Made by a program: the position numbers and the translations under genes. A DNA stretch of 64,000 nucleotides, from the NCBI RefSeq assembly GCF_017487405.1, contig NZ_CP062222.1:2775001-2839000 (forward strand), read 5' to 3'. This DNA comes from Brevundimonas goettingensis (GTDB lineage: Bacteria; Pseudomonadota; Alphaproteobacteria; Caulobacterales; Caulobacteraceae). Shown here piece after piece: positions 1-6,829 of the stretch; the stretch's first letter is position 1, and every line of letters begins with the position of its first letter. The notes below the pieces were generated by a model that made no database searches, was not told the DNA's origin, and saw only the letters and a program-made list of their open reading frames with translations.

Positions 1-188
1 TGGCGGGCGAGCCCCGGGAGGGCAGTCAGCAAGGCAGCGTTAAAGCCCTCCAGGCGGTCGCTCGGCCAGGCTTCGAGACGGCCGAGATCGACCTGGAGCC
101 GCACCATGGGCCTCTGCCCGTAACGGTGCGGTCCACGGTATACGCCCCACTCCAGCAGTTGAAGATCCGCGTTTGCCTCCGCCGTCAC
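1..188 (-). CDS. Cyanophycin synthetase-like protein, N-terminal fragment (cut by window edge)
   Basis: Only the first 62 codons lie in the window; the gene runs off the left edge. It starts at a GTG (186-188) that overlaps the stop of the upstream small gene (GTGA), so the two are translationally coupled. The N-terminus carries YRGPHRYGQRPMVRL followed by a segment ending in PSDRLEGFNAALLTALPGL. This resembles the start of cyanophycin synthetases, which begin with a 'RGPN...' strand, a 'MRLDL' strand and 'RPS..IPGF...L...LPGL'. If the assignment is right, the full protein would be an ATP-grasp plus Mur-ligase enzyme that polymerises Asp and Arg or a related peptide. The catalytic domains are outside the window, so this is a family-level guess from the N-terminal domain. 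Confidence 0.55.
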   Translation of the reverse strand, partial: MTAEANADLQLLEWGVYRGPHRYGQRPMVRLQVDLGRLEAWPSDRLEGFNAALLTALPGLAR

Positions 189-376
189 GCCGCCAGGCTC
201 CGCGCCGCGCCCGTCGTCATGCCGCGCGCAATCGCGCGCACCACGAGAGCTGCCGCCAGAGCGCGCGTTGGGGCGACGTCGGCGATCAGGATCTGGCCGC
301 TTTCACGGTCCGTCAGGCGCCATGCCCAGCCACCGTCGGCGGCGGTGATGGACCAGTTGCATCCGGTCTCGGTCAT
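185..376 (-). CDS. Small hypothetical protein, 63 aa
   Basis: The gene has a clear ribosome binding site (GGAGGAA, about six bases before the ATG at 374-376) and overlaps the GTG of the downstream cyanophycin-synthetase-like gene. The product begins MTETGCNWSITAADGGWAWR and is rich in Trp, followed by an Ala-rich helix. I do not recognise a named domain. The coupling suggests it works with, or is co-regulated with, the downstream gene. A candidate EcfG-type promoter lies just upstream (404-428). Confidence 0.6.
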   Translation of the reverse strand: MTETGCNWSITAADGGWAWRLTDRESGQILIADVAPTRALAAALVVRAIARGMTTGAARSLAA

Positions 377-403
377 TGAATTTCCTCCGTGCGGGAGACT
401 TCA

Positions 404-428
404 AACCCAGAGGGATCACGTGAGTTCC
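404..428 (-). promoter_or_regulatory. Candidate EcfG-type promoter for the leftward small gene
   Basis: Read on the minus strand the sequence is GGAAC-N16-GGTT, one mismatch from the alphaproteobacterial general-stress consensus GGAAC-N16/17-CGTT. The -10 element is about 28 bases before the ATG at 376. Confidence 0.4.
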
Positions 429-478
429 TGAGTCCTGAACCCGACGCATCGTCCGACACGACGCCAGAACCTCGACGT

Positions 479-504
479 GGAACCGCGTTTGGTGCGCAGG
501 CGTA
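479..504 (+). promoter_or_regulatory. Candidate EcfG-type promoter for the 535 gene
   Basis: GGAAC-N17-CGTA on the plus strand, one mismatch from the EcfG consensus, ends about 30 bases before the ATG at 535. It forms a divergent pair with the site at 404-428. Confidence 0.4.
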
Positions 505-534
505 TTCGCTGTCCGCAAGCGTCCCGGAGTTCCC

Positions 535-1449
535 ATGATTACGCCCTTCCACAGCGGTCAGCCCGCCACCCGGTTTTCCGACCCGGCCGCGTTCCATCAG
601 CGCCTCGCCCGCTGGAACAACCGGCGACTGGCGCCGGGCGTTCCCACCGACGACTGGCGTGTCCAGGCTGCGGAGGATGCGGACATGACCCTGCTGGAAG
701 GCGGGTTCGTTGAACGCGCCCGCGCCGAGATTTCGGCAATGGTCAGCAACCTCCCGATGGACGTCGAGGGCTTTATCGCCTGGTTCGAAGCCTTAAAGGG
801 AACGGGCCCCGGCGAGGGCGATCCCCTGTTCCCATGGCTGGCGGAGACCGCGAACCTTGAGCAGATGCGCTGGTTCCTGCTGCAGGAAGTCGCGGGCGAA
901 GCCGGGTTCGAGGATCTCGTGGCGATGGCCCAGGTCAAGATGCCGACGCGCCCGAAACTCGAGCTGGCCCGAAACTACTGGGACGAGATGGGCCGGGGAT
1001 CCGAGGGCGGCATGCACGGACCGATGTTGCAACGGCTCGCCGATGCTCTCGACCTCAAACCGACCATTGAGGAAACGGTCTGGCCGTCCCTGGCGCTGGG
1101 CAACACGCTCGTCGCCTTCTCCACAAGCCGACGATACGCCTTTCACGCCTTGGGCGCGCTGGGCGCTGTCGAGCTGACAGCCCCCTGGCGCGCCGGCCAC
1201 GTCGCAGCTGGGCTCAAACGTCTCGGCGTCGGATCCGAGCGGAAGTATTTCGCCCTCCATGCGACCCTCGATGTCGAACATTCCCGAACCTGGAACGAGG
1301 AGGTCCTGCGGCCATTGGCGGCGGAGTATCCGGACTGCATCCGCAGTCTCGCCGAAGGCGCGGTCATGCGCCTGGCTGCGGGCGCGCGTTGCTACGAATC
1401 CTACCGTGCTCATCTCTGGGAAACGACGCCGCTGCTGCGGTCAGCATGA
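535..1449 (+). CDS. Iron-containing redox enzyme family (haem-oxygenase-like fold) protein
   Basis: A 304-residue, mostly helical acidic protein. The overall pattern resembles the haem-oxygenase-like di-iron / TENA-PqqC-like families: a W-F-L-L-Q-E segment near residue 110, an 'ARNYWDEMGRG' segment near 145, and 'LHATLDVEHSRTWNEEVL' near 245. The E, H and D/E...H residues in these three places are plausible metal ligands. I cannot assign a substrate. The stop overlaps the start of the methyltransferase that follows (ATGA), so the two form an operon. A candidate EcfG promoter precedes it, suggesting general-stress expression. Confidence 0.65.
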   Translation: MITPFHSGQPATRFSDPAAFHQRLARWNNRRLAPGVPTDDWRVQAAEDADMTLLEGGFVERARAEISAMVSNLPMDVEGFIAWFEALKGTGPGEGDPLFPWLAETANLEQMRWFLLQEVAGEAGFEDLVAMAQVKMPTRPKLELARNYWDEMGRGSEGGMHGPMLQRLADALDLKPTIEETVWPSLALGNTLVAFSTSRRYAFHALGALGAVELTAPWRAGHVAAGLKRLGVGSERKYFALHATLDVEHSRTWNEEVLRPLAAEYPDCIRSLAEGAVMRLAAGARCYESYRAHLWETTPLLRSA

Positions 1450-2390
1450 TCGCCGCGATCGGGTCCCGGCCGCCGGCTGACGCGGCCCTGCTCGACCTTC
1501 TCGCCGCCCTCAAGGCCGTCCGGTACGCCTTTGTCACCCCGACGCCCGCCACCCACGCCCTGGTCCGCCAGCGCTCGGCGGCGGCGGACGCGGATATTTT
1601 GCGTGACGTGTTCGGCTGGTGCCGCCCGTTCCGGCTGGATCAGCTTCCTGGGACGTTTGCGACACTGATGCGCACCGCCGGCGTGCTGGTCGAAGACGGA
1701 GGCGGGTATCGCAGTACGGTTCGGGTCAGCACCCTGGCGGATAGATCGTTTCTTCACTCGGCACCGACCCGGGACAACGACGCAGTTTTTCTCGGTCCTG
1801 ACAGCTACCGGTTCACACGGTTCCTGACATCCGCTCTCCGCAGGGGCGGGAGCGTCTCTCGGGCGCTCGACCTGGGAACCGGCGCAGGGGCGGGAGCCCT
1901 GACCCTCAAGGCCATTCTCCCCGACAGCGAGGTCCATGCATCGGATATCAACCCCGCAGCGCTACGGTTCGCCGCACTGAACGCCGCCGCAGCCGGGCTC
2001 GACATTCGCTTTCAGCAGGCCTGTGGACTGCCGGCGGCGCCGGCCATGTTCGATCTCATCATCTCCAACCCGCCCTATATCGCGGGCGACGCGGGAAAAA
2101 CCTATCGGGACGGCGGCGATGACTATGGAACGGCCCTGGCGTTAGACTGGGTGCGTTCGAGCGTCGGACGACTGGCGTCCGGCGGCCGATTTATTCTCTA
2201 CACGGGCGCGCCTGTCGTCGCCGGGCGCGACATCGTGCGCGACAACCTGACGGTGCTCAGCGCCGAACAGAATCTGCGCCTGGAATACGAGGAACTCGAC
2301 CCGGATGTCTTCGGCTCGAGCCTTCGGCTGGAAGCCTATCAGTCGGTCGAACGGATCGCCGCGGTGGGCGCGATTCTGACGGAACCCTAG
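1446..2390 (+). CDS. Class I SAM-dependent methyltransferase with NPPY motif
   Basis: The start is the ATG overlapping the previous stop (ATGA at 1446-1449), giving 314 residues. An N-terminal helical or winged-helix-like half of about 130 residues is followed by a Rossmann methyltransferase core with motif I 'ALDLGTGAGAGALTLK', an acidic 'HASDINPAAL' and the catalytic 'IISNPPYIAGD'. NPPY is typical of enzymes that methylate the amide or exocyclic nitrogen of Gln, Asn, Ade or Gua (the HemK/PrmC, RsmC and N6-adenine groups). The tight coupling to the di-iron-like gene suggests a shared modification pathway, but the substrate is unknown. Confidence 0.75.
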   Translation: MIAAIGSRPPADAALLDLLAALKAVRYAFVTPTPATHALVRQRSAAADADILRDVFGWCRPFRLDQLPGTFATLMRTAGVLVEDGGGYRSTVRVSTLADRSFLHSAPTRDNDAVFLGPDSYRFTRFLTSALRRGGSVSRALDLGTGAGAGALTLKAILPDSEVHASDINPAALRFAALNAAAAGLDIRFQQACGLPAAPAMFDLIISNPPYIAGDAGKTYRDGGDDYGTALALDWVRSSVGRLASGGRFILYTGAPVVAGRDIVRDNLTVLSAEQNLRLEYEELDPDVFGSSLRLEAYQSVERIAAVGAILTEP

Positions 2391-2581
2391 CCGAGCGGCT
2401 TTTGATAGATGTCGCCCGACCGGGCCGGGGAGACGATAGCGGCAATGGCCCGCAGGGCCTCGTCCTCGCTCAGTCCGTCCTTCGGATCGCTCACCCGCGT
2501 GAGGATGGCGTCGATTTCGAGAAGCTTTCCGCTCAACGGCGCGGTTTCCACCGTCCTCCAGACCTGGTCGACCATACCCAT
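2387..2581 (-). CDS. Small hypothetical protein, 64 aa
   Basis: The ATG at 2579-2581 is chosen because AAAGGAG lies about eight bases upstream; a more distal start has no such site. The product is acidic and helical and contains 'SEDEALRAIAAIV', closely similar to 'TEQEALQAIAAIA' in the small protein encoded at 13001-13336, so the two may belong to one family. Its 3' end overlaps that of the methyltransferase by four bases, tail to tail. The function is unknown. Confidence 0.55.
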   Translation of the reverse strand: MGMVDQVWRTVETAPLSGKLLEIDAILTRVSDPKDGLSEDEALRAIAAIVSPARSGDIYQKPLG

Positions 2582-2602
2582 GGCGTATCTCCTTTCCCCC
2601 AT

Positions 2603-2627
2603 AACGCTCGGCGCAGATCAGCGATCC
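2603..2627 (-). promoter_or_regulatory. Candidate EcfG-type promoter
   Basis: On the minus strand the sequence is GGATC-N16-CGTT, one mismatch from consensus. The -10 element is about 22 bases before the ATG at 2581. Confidence 0.35.
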
Positions 2628-2681
2628 TTGCCTGTCGAAAATCGGCGCTGACCGCCTCTGTTAGGACCCGGGCCCGACACT

Positions 2682-2706
2682 GGAACCTGAGCCGGTTCGG
2701 ACAGTT
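2682..2706 (+). promoter_or_regulatory. Candidate EcfG-type promoter
   Basis: GGAAC-N16-AGTT, one mismatch from consensus, ends about 25 bases before the ATG at 2732. It is divergent to the site at 2603-2627. Confidence 0.4.
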
Positions 2707-2731
2707 GGCTTGCTCGCACAGGAGATCGCCC

Positions 2732-2941
2732 ATGCAGCCAAGCCCCGCTCGCAATCGCGCCGTCATGCGGCTGAAGGCCGGCAAGGTCTCGGCCGTCTTA
2801 AAGGTCGAGCTTACCAATACCGGACTGGTGGCGATCGGCGGTCTCGTCTGCGGAATTCTGGTGTCAACCGCCGGTCTCGTGTGGGTCGCGACAGCGACCG
2901 CCAGAGAGCATCCGGTCGTTACCGCGCTGCGCCGTCGCTAG
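2732..2941 (+). CDS. Small single-pass membrane protein, 69 aa
   Basis: AGGAG lies about eight bases before the ATG. The product has a basic N-terminus (about 25 residues) followed by one hydrophobic segment of about 25 residues ('LVAIGGLVCGILVSTAGLVW') and a short basic tail, so it should sit in the inner membrane. There is no recognised family. It is preceded by an EcfG-like promoter and may be a small stress-induced membrane protein; that last point is inference. Confidence 0.55.
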   Translation: MQPSPARNRAVMRLKAGKVSAVLKVELTNTGLVAIGGLVCGILVSTAGLVWVATATAREHPVVTALRRR

Positions 2942-2990
2942 TGCTGACAGGGGCTGCCAAGGGTCGGACGCCCATGCGACGTCAGGAATT

Positions 2991-3107
2991 TTAGCGCTTG
3001 GCCTGGCGGGGGTGAGGGCCGCGTCTCTTTGCCGGATCCGGAGCCGGCTTCTCCAGCACCCGGAGCGCGCTATGGATCTTCGTCCGGGCCTGACGTCGCC
3101 GGGCCAT
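2991..3107 (-). CDS. Very small basic protein, 38 aa (uncertain)
   Basis: An ATG at 3105-3107 is preceded by GGGAGG with about four bases of spacing and encodes 38 residues, a third of them Arg or Lys, with Pro-rich stretches near the end. It is too short to classify. The good ribosome binding site is the main support, and chance cannot be excluded. Confidence 0.35.
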   Translation of the reverse strand: MARRRQARTKIHSALRVLEKPAPDPAKRRGPHPRQAKR

Positions 3108-3261
3108 CGCACCTCCCAAGGCCGCTGATTCTCGGGATCGCCTCGGCCCGCGTCTTGTGCTGGCGGATTTCCGCAGTCGGATTTCGGTCTACGTAAACTG
3201 GAGTTGGGCGTGGTTCACGCAGGGACGCAGCGCACGCCTGATCACCCGCGCAGCCTGAACG

Positions 3262-3286
3262 GGAACCCGCAAATCGGAACCGCGTT
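3262..3286 (+). promoter_or_regulatory. Consensus EcfG-type promoter
   Basis: An exact match to GGAAC-N16-CGTT (GGAAC at 3262-3266, CGTT at 3283-3286), 75 bases upstream of the ATG at 3362. It should drive the small gene and the Crp/Fnr regulator coupled to it, under general-stress sigma control. Confidence 0.6.
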
Positions 3287-3361
3287 CGGGCGCTTAACCT
3301 GTGATGACGCGCGCCCAGGCGACCTGCGCCACTGTCGCCTGGACCGCGATGGAGGATCGGT

Positions 3362-3634
3362 ATGCCAGAATATCACTTTGGTCTTCTACCCCATGATTCA
3401 GCAGAGACCCGGTTTGAGACGATAGAGGCGGTGGACGACGAGCAAGCGCGAAGCCTCGCCGAAATCCGGCTGTTGATGACGCCAGGGATGGCAGGCGTGA
3501 GCGTTGTCTGCTCAGGCGTGGAGCTTGTTCGACTGAGCCAGACGGCGTCGCCTCCTTCCGGCTCAACCGAGGGGATGGCGGGCAGTCGGCCAAATGCGTC
3601 GCCCGACGCGCGCGAGGGTCTGCCCAAAGCATGA
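3362..3634 (+). CDS. Small hypothetical protein, 90 aa (DUF6894-like N-terminus)
   Basis: The start is supported by GGAGG six bases upstream. Residues 1-60 (MPEYHFGLLPHDS..., then an acidic 'EAVDDEQARSLAEIRLLM' helix) follow the layout of the small 'MPRYFF...' proteins such as the one at 4464, and the tail is Ser/Gly/Pro-rich and probably disordered. The stop overlaps the ATG of the Crp/Fnr gene (ATGA). A small protein of this type placed next to a Crp/Fnr regulator occurs twice in this window. Confidence 0.6.
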   Translation: MPEYHFGLLPHDSAETRFETIEAVDDEQARSLAEIRLLMTPGMAGVSVVCSGVELVRLSQTASPPSGSTEGMAGSRPNASPDAREGLPKA

Positions 3635-4371
3635 TCGACGCCTCCGCCGTACCTGAAGACCCGCTCGACACGCCGCCTCTCCTCCCCCAAGACACTGTTC
3701 CGGCGACCCCTTTCGATGATCTAGCTCCGGGCCTTGCAGCGCTGGGTTTCCAGCAAGCCGCCTGGCGCGGCGAAATGATGAGCCGGCCGCGGCCGGGTCC
3801 CGGCTTGCGCCTCGTCACCCGAGGGACCGCGTGTTTGACCCACACGGAATCCGGACTCTGCACGGCCATGATTAGCGAGGGATTCGCTATCGGCTCCTCC
3901 ACCGGCGTTTGGTTGACGGACGGGGCCTACACCGACGTGCCATTCGATCAGTTGTGCGACGCCTACGGATCGGCGGCGGCTCTGGCGGTCTGGATACGAG
4001 CGGCGGATCTCGCGCGCTCCGCGGTCGAGACCGAACTGACGTGTTTCGTCCATCACACCGCCCCCCGGAGGTTTGCGCGATGGTTTCTTCCGCTGGCGGG
4101 AACTGGCGAAGCGATCCATCTGACCCAGGTGGAACTCGCGCGATTGGGCGGCCTGCAGCGCACGAGCGCCTGCGCGGCCATGGCGATCCTGCAGGCGGCG
4201 GGCGCCCTCAAGGTCATGCGCGGCCGGTTCGTCATCCAAGACCCCGACGCCCTCGCGCTCGCCGCGTGTGATTGCTGTACGCGCTTCGCCAGCCCTGATG
4301 GCCGAGGCGGCCCTGGTCAGATGAAGGGATCGGCGGAGCTGATCGCCGGCCCGGGATTCGTCGCGCCTTGA
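3631..4371 (+). CDS. Crp/Fnr family transcriptional regulator (divergent sensor domain)
   Basis: 246 residues. The first half fits a degenerate cyclic-nucleotide-binding-type beta-roll ('RLVTRGTACLTHTESG...', 'AIGSSTGVWL'), and the C-terminal part is a Crp-type winged helix with 'IHLTQVELARLGGLQRTSAC' as the recognition helix-turn-helix. No Fnr-type N-terminal cysteine cluster is visible, though Cys residues lie near the C-terminus ('AACDCCTRFA'). It is translationally coupled to the upstream small gene and lies under the exact EcfG promoter, so it probably relays part of a stress response. The ligand is unknown. Confidence 0.65.
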   Translation: MIDASAVPEDPLDTPPLLPQDTVPATPFDDLAPGLAALGFQQAAWRGEMMSRPRPGPGLRLVTRGTACLTHTESGLCTAMISEGFAIGSSTGVWLTDGAYTDVPFDQLCDAYGSAAALAVWIRAADLARSAVETELTCFVHHTAPRRFARWFLPLAGTGEAIHLTQVELARLGGLQRTSACAAMAILQAAGALKVMRGRFVIQDPDALALAACDCCTRFASPDGRGGPGQMKGSAELIAGPGFVAP

Positions 4372-4463
4372 GGGAGGCATCCAGCCGCCTTCCGCGATTG
4401 CGCCTTTTATGAACCGATCGGGGTCAGTTGCTTTCAGACCCTGCACCACACACAGGACGACCG

Positions 4464-4733
4464 ATGCCCCGCTATTTTTTCGATACGCAAGACGGGCGTT
4501 GCGTTCGGGATCCGGAGGGCGCCGAACTGCCCGACGCTCAGGCCGCCAAACGGGAAGGTCTGTCGATCCTGGGCGAAATCCTCCGCTATCAGGGCGAGGA
4601 ATTCTGGAAGACGGCGCATTTCAGCGTCATTGTCACGAACGCTGCGGGGGAGCGGATCGTGACCCTGACCGCCAATGCGATCGAAGACATCGATGACCGA
4701 ACCATCGGAGCCCCCCATGAGCCTGCTGACTGA
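4464..4733 (+). CDS. DUF6894-like small protein, 89 aa
   Basis: It begins MPRYFFDTQDGRCVRDPEGA, the signature of a widespread alphaproteobacterial small-protein family of unknown function (recalled as DUF6894). There is a central helix 'PDAQAAKREGLSILGEIL' and a C-terminal strand pair ending 'GERIVTLTANAIED'. The start at 4464 is the only one consistent with the family. It overlaps the following Crp/Fnr gene by 17 bases, so the two are co-expressed. Confidence 0.75.
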   Translation: MPRYFFDTQDGRCVRDPEGAELPDAQAAKREGLSILGEILRYQGEEFWKTAHFSVIVTNAAGERIVTLTANAIEDIDDRTIGAPHEPAD

Positions 4734-5433
4734 GAAACTGGAGCGTCGGGACGTTCTGACCGACCTCGAAAAAGCAGCCATCTCCGATCTGCTGGATCCA
4801 CCGCGCGAGGTGAAGGCGCTGTCGGATATCGTGGCTGAGCATTCGCGACCCGACCATAGCACCCTGCTTTTGGGCGGGTTCGCCGGCCGGTATGTGACCC
4901 TCGCCGACGGCCGCCGCCAAATCACGCAGATCAGCGTCGCCGGCGATTTCGTCGACCTGCACAGCCTGCTCATGAAACAGATGGATCATGGAGTTGTGGC
5001 CCTCACCGACGTCACCGTGGCGAACGCATCCCACCGCGGGCTGCGCGCCATCACGGAACGTCACCCCCACCTGACGCGTGTGTTGTGGCTGGACACCATC
5101 GTCGACGCGGCAATCCATCGGCAGTGGATCGCCGCCATGGGCCGACGCACCGGTCTGGCCCAGCTCGCCCACCTGCTCGCCGAGCTTTGCCTTCGACTGG
5201 AGGTCGTCGGTCTTGCGCGCGAACGCACCTTTGAACTTCCACTCTCCCAGGCCGTCCTTGGAGACGCCCTTGGATTGTCCGCCGTGCACGTAAGCCGCCT
5301 TGTTGGCGACTTGCGCGAGAGCGGGCTCGTCCAGTGGGTCCACCCAACGGTGAAGATTCTCGACTGGGACGGGCTGGTCAGGATCGCCGAATTCGATCCC
5401 ACCTATCTCAGGCTCCACAGCGAACCCGTCTGA
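4717..5433 (+). CDS. Crp/Fnr family transcriptional regulator
   Basis: The start at the ATG at 4717 is chosen because CGGAG lies six bases upstream; the product is 238 residues. There is a cNMP-binding-like N-terminal domain ('EVKALSDIVAEHSRPDHSTL', 'GDFVDLHSLLM') and a long dimerisation helix, then a winged helix with 'ALGLSAVHVSRLVGDLRESG' as recognition helix. The pattern matches the Crp/Fnr regulators common in Caulobacterales and Rhizobiales, which lack the Fe-S cysteines. It overlaps the DUF6894-like gene. The effector is not predictable from sequence. Confidence 0.8.
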   Translation: MSLLTEKLERRDVLTDLEKAAISDLLDPPREVKALSDIVAEHSRPDHSTLLLGGFAGRYVTLADGRRQITQISVAGDFVDLHSLLMKQMDHGVVALTDVTVANASHRGLRAITERHPHLTRVLWLDTIVDAAIHRQWIAAMGRRTGLAQLAHLLAELCLRLEVVGLARERTFELPLSQAVLGDALGLSAVHVSRLVGDLRESGLVQWVHPTVKILDWDGLVRIAEFDPTYLRLHSEPV

Positions 5434-5564
5434 TCGTTGTCCGGGTCGTCCGTGAAGCAATGCGTGAACCCGACCGTCGCCTCCCCGACGCAGGAACGTC
5501 TGTCGATTACGAGATCAAGCCCCTCCTCACCGCCGCCTTGGCGCCAAGCGCACGGACCTGACCG

Positions 5565-5921
5565 ATGATCCCGTCCCCGCCAACGCCGGACCAGCTTGTC
5601 TCATCCGTCTTGATCGACAGCCTTGTCGCAGAGCTCATTGCAACAGGCCTGGTCCAGGGGGAAGACCTGGCCGAGCGTATTGACCGGTTTGCAGAGGGCT
5701 ACGAGCCTGCGAGCCAGCAGATCTTGAAGGCCTTCGCCCGGAGCTTGCGTGCGCAGGCCGGCCCGATGCTGACGGTTATCGATGGCGGTCTGGGCGGCGC
5801 CGGAGCCCTGCCCGCCGCGCCCGTCGAGAGCGAGAACCACCCGCGCAGCGTGGGTTGCGACCCGGCGCCGCCGTCCGCAAGCCCGACCGTGTCCGGGGAC
5901 GGGACCCCGGAGCCGGGATGA
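5565..5921 (+). CDS. Hypothetical protein, 118 aa
   Basis: Residues 1-70 form amphipathic helices ('LVSSVLIDSLVAELIATGLV', 'EDLAERIDRFAEGY'), and the last 45 residues are a Pro/Ser/Gly-rich, probably disordered tail. I do not recognise a family. It sits alone between the Crp/Fnr gene and the convergent exonuclease gene, with no strong ribosome binding site. Confidence 0.45.
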   Translation: MIPSPPTPDQLVSSVLIDSLVAELIATGLVQGEDLAERIDRFAEGYEPASQQILKAFARSLRAQAGPMLTVIDGGLGGAGALPAAPVESENHPRSVGCDPAPPSASPTVSGDGTPEPG

Positions 5922-5949
5922 ACGCCTCGCGTTCGAAGGGGTTGACGCC

Positions 5950-6822
5950 TTAGCGCCGTGCGCGCTCCGTCATCGGGCGTTTCCGGCCGCGGGACCGTGC
6001 AGTGCTGCGGGATCGTGACGGACCGCTTGTGGCCGCTGGCGCCTTCCGTACGGGCGCCAGCTCGATCCAGACCGGGGCGTGATCGCTCGCACCCTCCGCC
6101 GCCCGGGCTTCCCGGCTGACGCCCGCCGCTGCCAGCCGAGGCTGCAGCGAGGGGCTGAGAAGCAGGTGATCCAGACGCATGCCCTTGTCATCACGCCAAC
6201 GGTGTCGAAGATAGCCCCAGAATGTCCACAGCGGTCCCTGCGGGTAGACGGCGCGCAGGCTGTCTCCCCATCCCTGGGACAGCAACCGCTCGAACGTGAC
6301 CCGGCTTTCAGGCTGCAGCAGCGCATTGTCGGCCTCGCGATGCCCCGGGTAGATGTCGTCGTCCGTGGGAACGATGTTGTAATCGCCCGCCAGAACAACG
6401 GGAACGCCCGCCGCGACCAGTCCGCCGGCATGGTCGATCAGACGCTTCATCCAGGCGAGCTTGTAGTCGAACTTCGGGCCCGGCCTGGGATTGCCGTTGG
6501 GCGCATAGAGGCTCGCGAACAGGATCCCGTTGACCGCCGCCTCGATGTAGCGGGCCTGCTCATCATATCGGTCGCTCGGTAACGCGCGCCGGGTCAATAC
6601 CGGCGTGGCCCCGCGGGCAAGGATGGCGACGCCGTTCCAACTCCTCTGGCCTTGCCAGACTGCGCCATATCCGACCGCTTCGATGGCCTCGATCGGAAAG
6701 GCCGAGGTCTCCGCTTTCAGCTCCTGCAGGCAAACGACGTCCGGCCTTACGACCTCGAGCCAGGAGAGCAGGTTCTCCAGGCGACGATTGACGCCGTTGA
6801 TGTTGTAGGTCGCGATCCGCAA
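5950..6822 (-). CDS. xthA: Exodeoxyribonuclease III
   Basis: 290 residues with the exonuclease III / AP-endonuclease signatures in order: 'MRIATYNINGVNRRL', 'PDVVCLQELKAE', 'GDYNIVPTDDDIYP', 'DKGMRLDHLLLSP' and C-terminal 'ASDHAPVWIELA'. It hydrolyses abasic sites and 3' blocking groups in DNA. The tail after about residue 268 is Arg/Lys-rich and non-conserved. It lies directly downstream of ligD on the same strand, eight bases after its C-terminal fragment, so it is probably part of one end-repair operon; the activity would clean 3' ends before ligation. Confidence 0.9.
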   Translation of the reverse strand: MRIATYNINGVNRRLENLLSWLEVVRPDVVCLQELKAETSAFPIEAIEAVGYGAVWQGQRSWNGVAILARGATPVLTRRALPSDRYDEQARYIEAAVNGILFASLYAPNGNPRPGPKFDYKLAWMKRLIDHAGGLVAAGVPVVLAGDYNIVPTDDDIYPGHREADNALLQPESRVTFERLLSQGWGDSLRAVYPQGPLWTFWGYLRHRWRDDKGMRLDHLLLSPSLQPRLAAAGVSREARAAEGASDHAPVWIELAPVRKAPAATSGPSRSRSTARSRGRKRPMTERARR

Positions 6823-6829
6823 GGGTCGC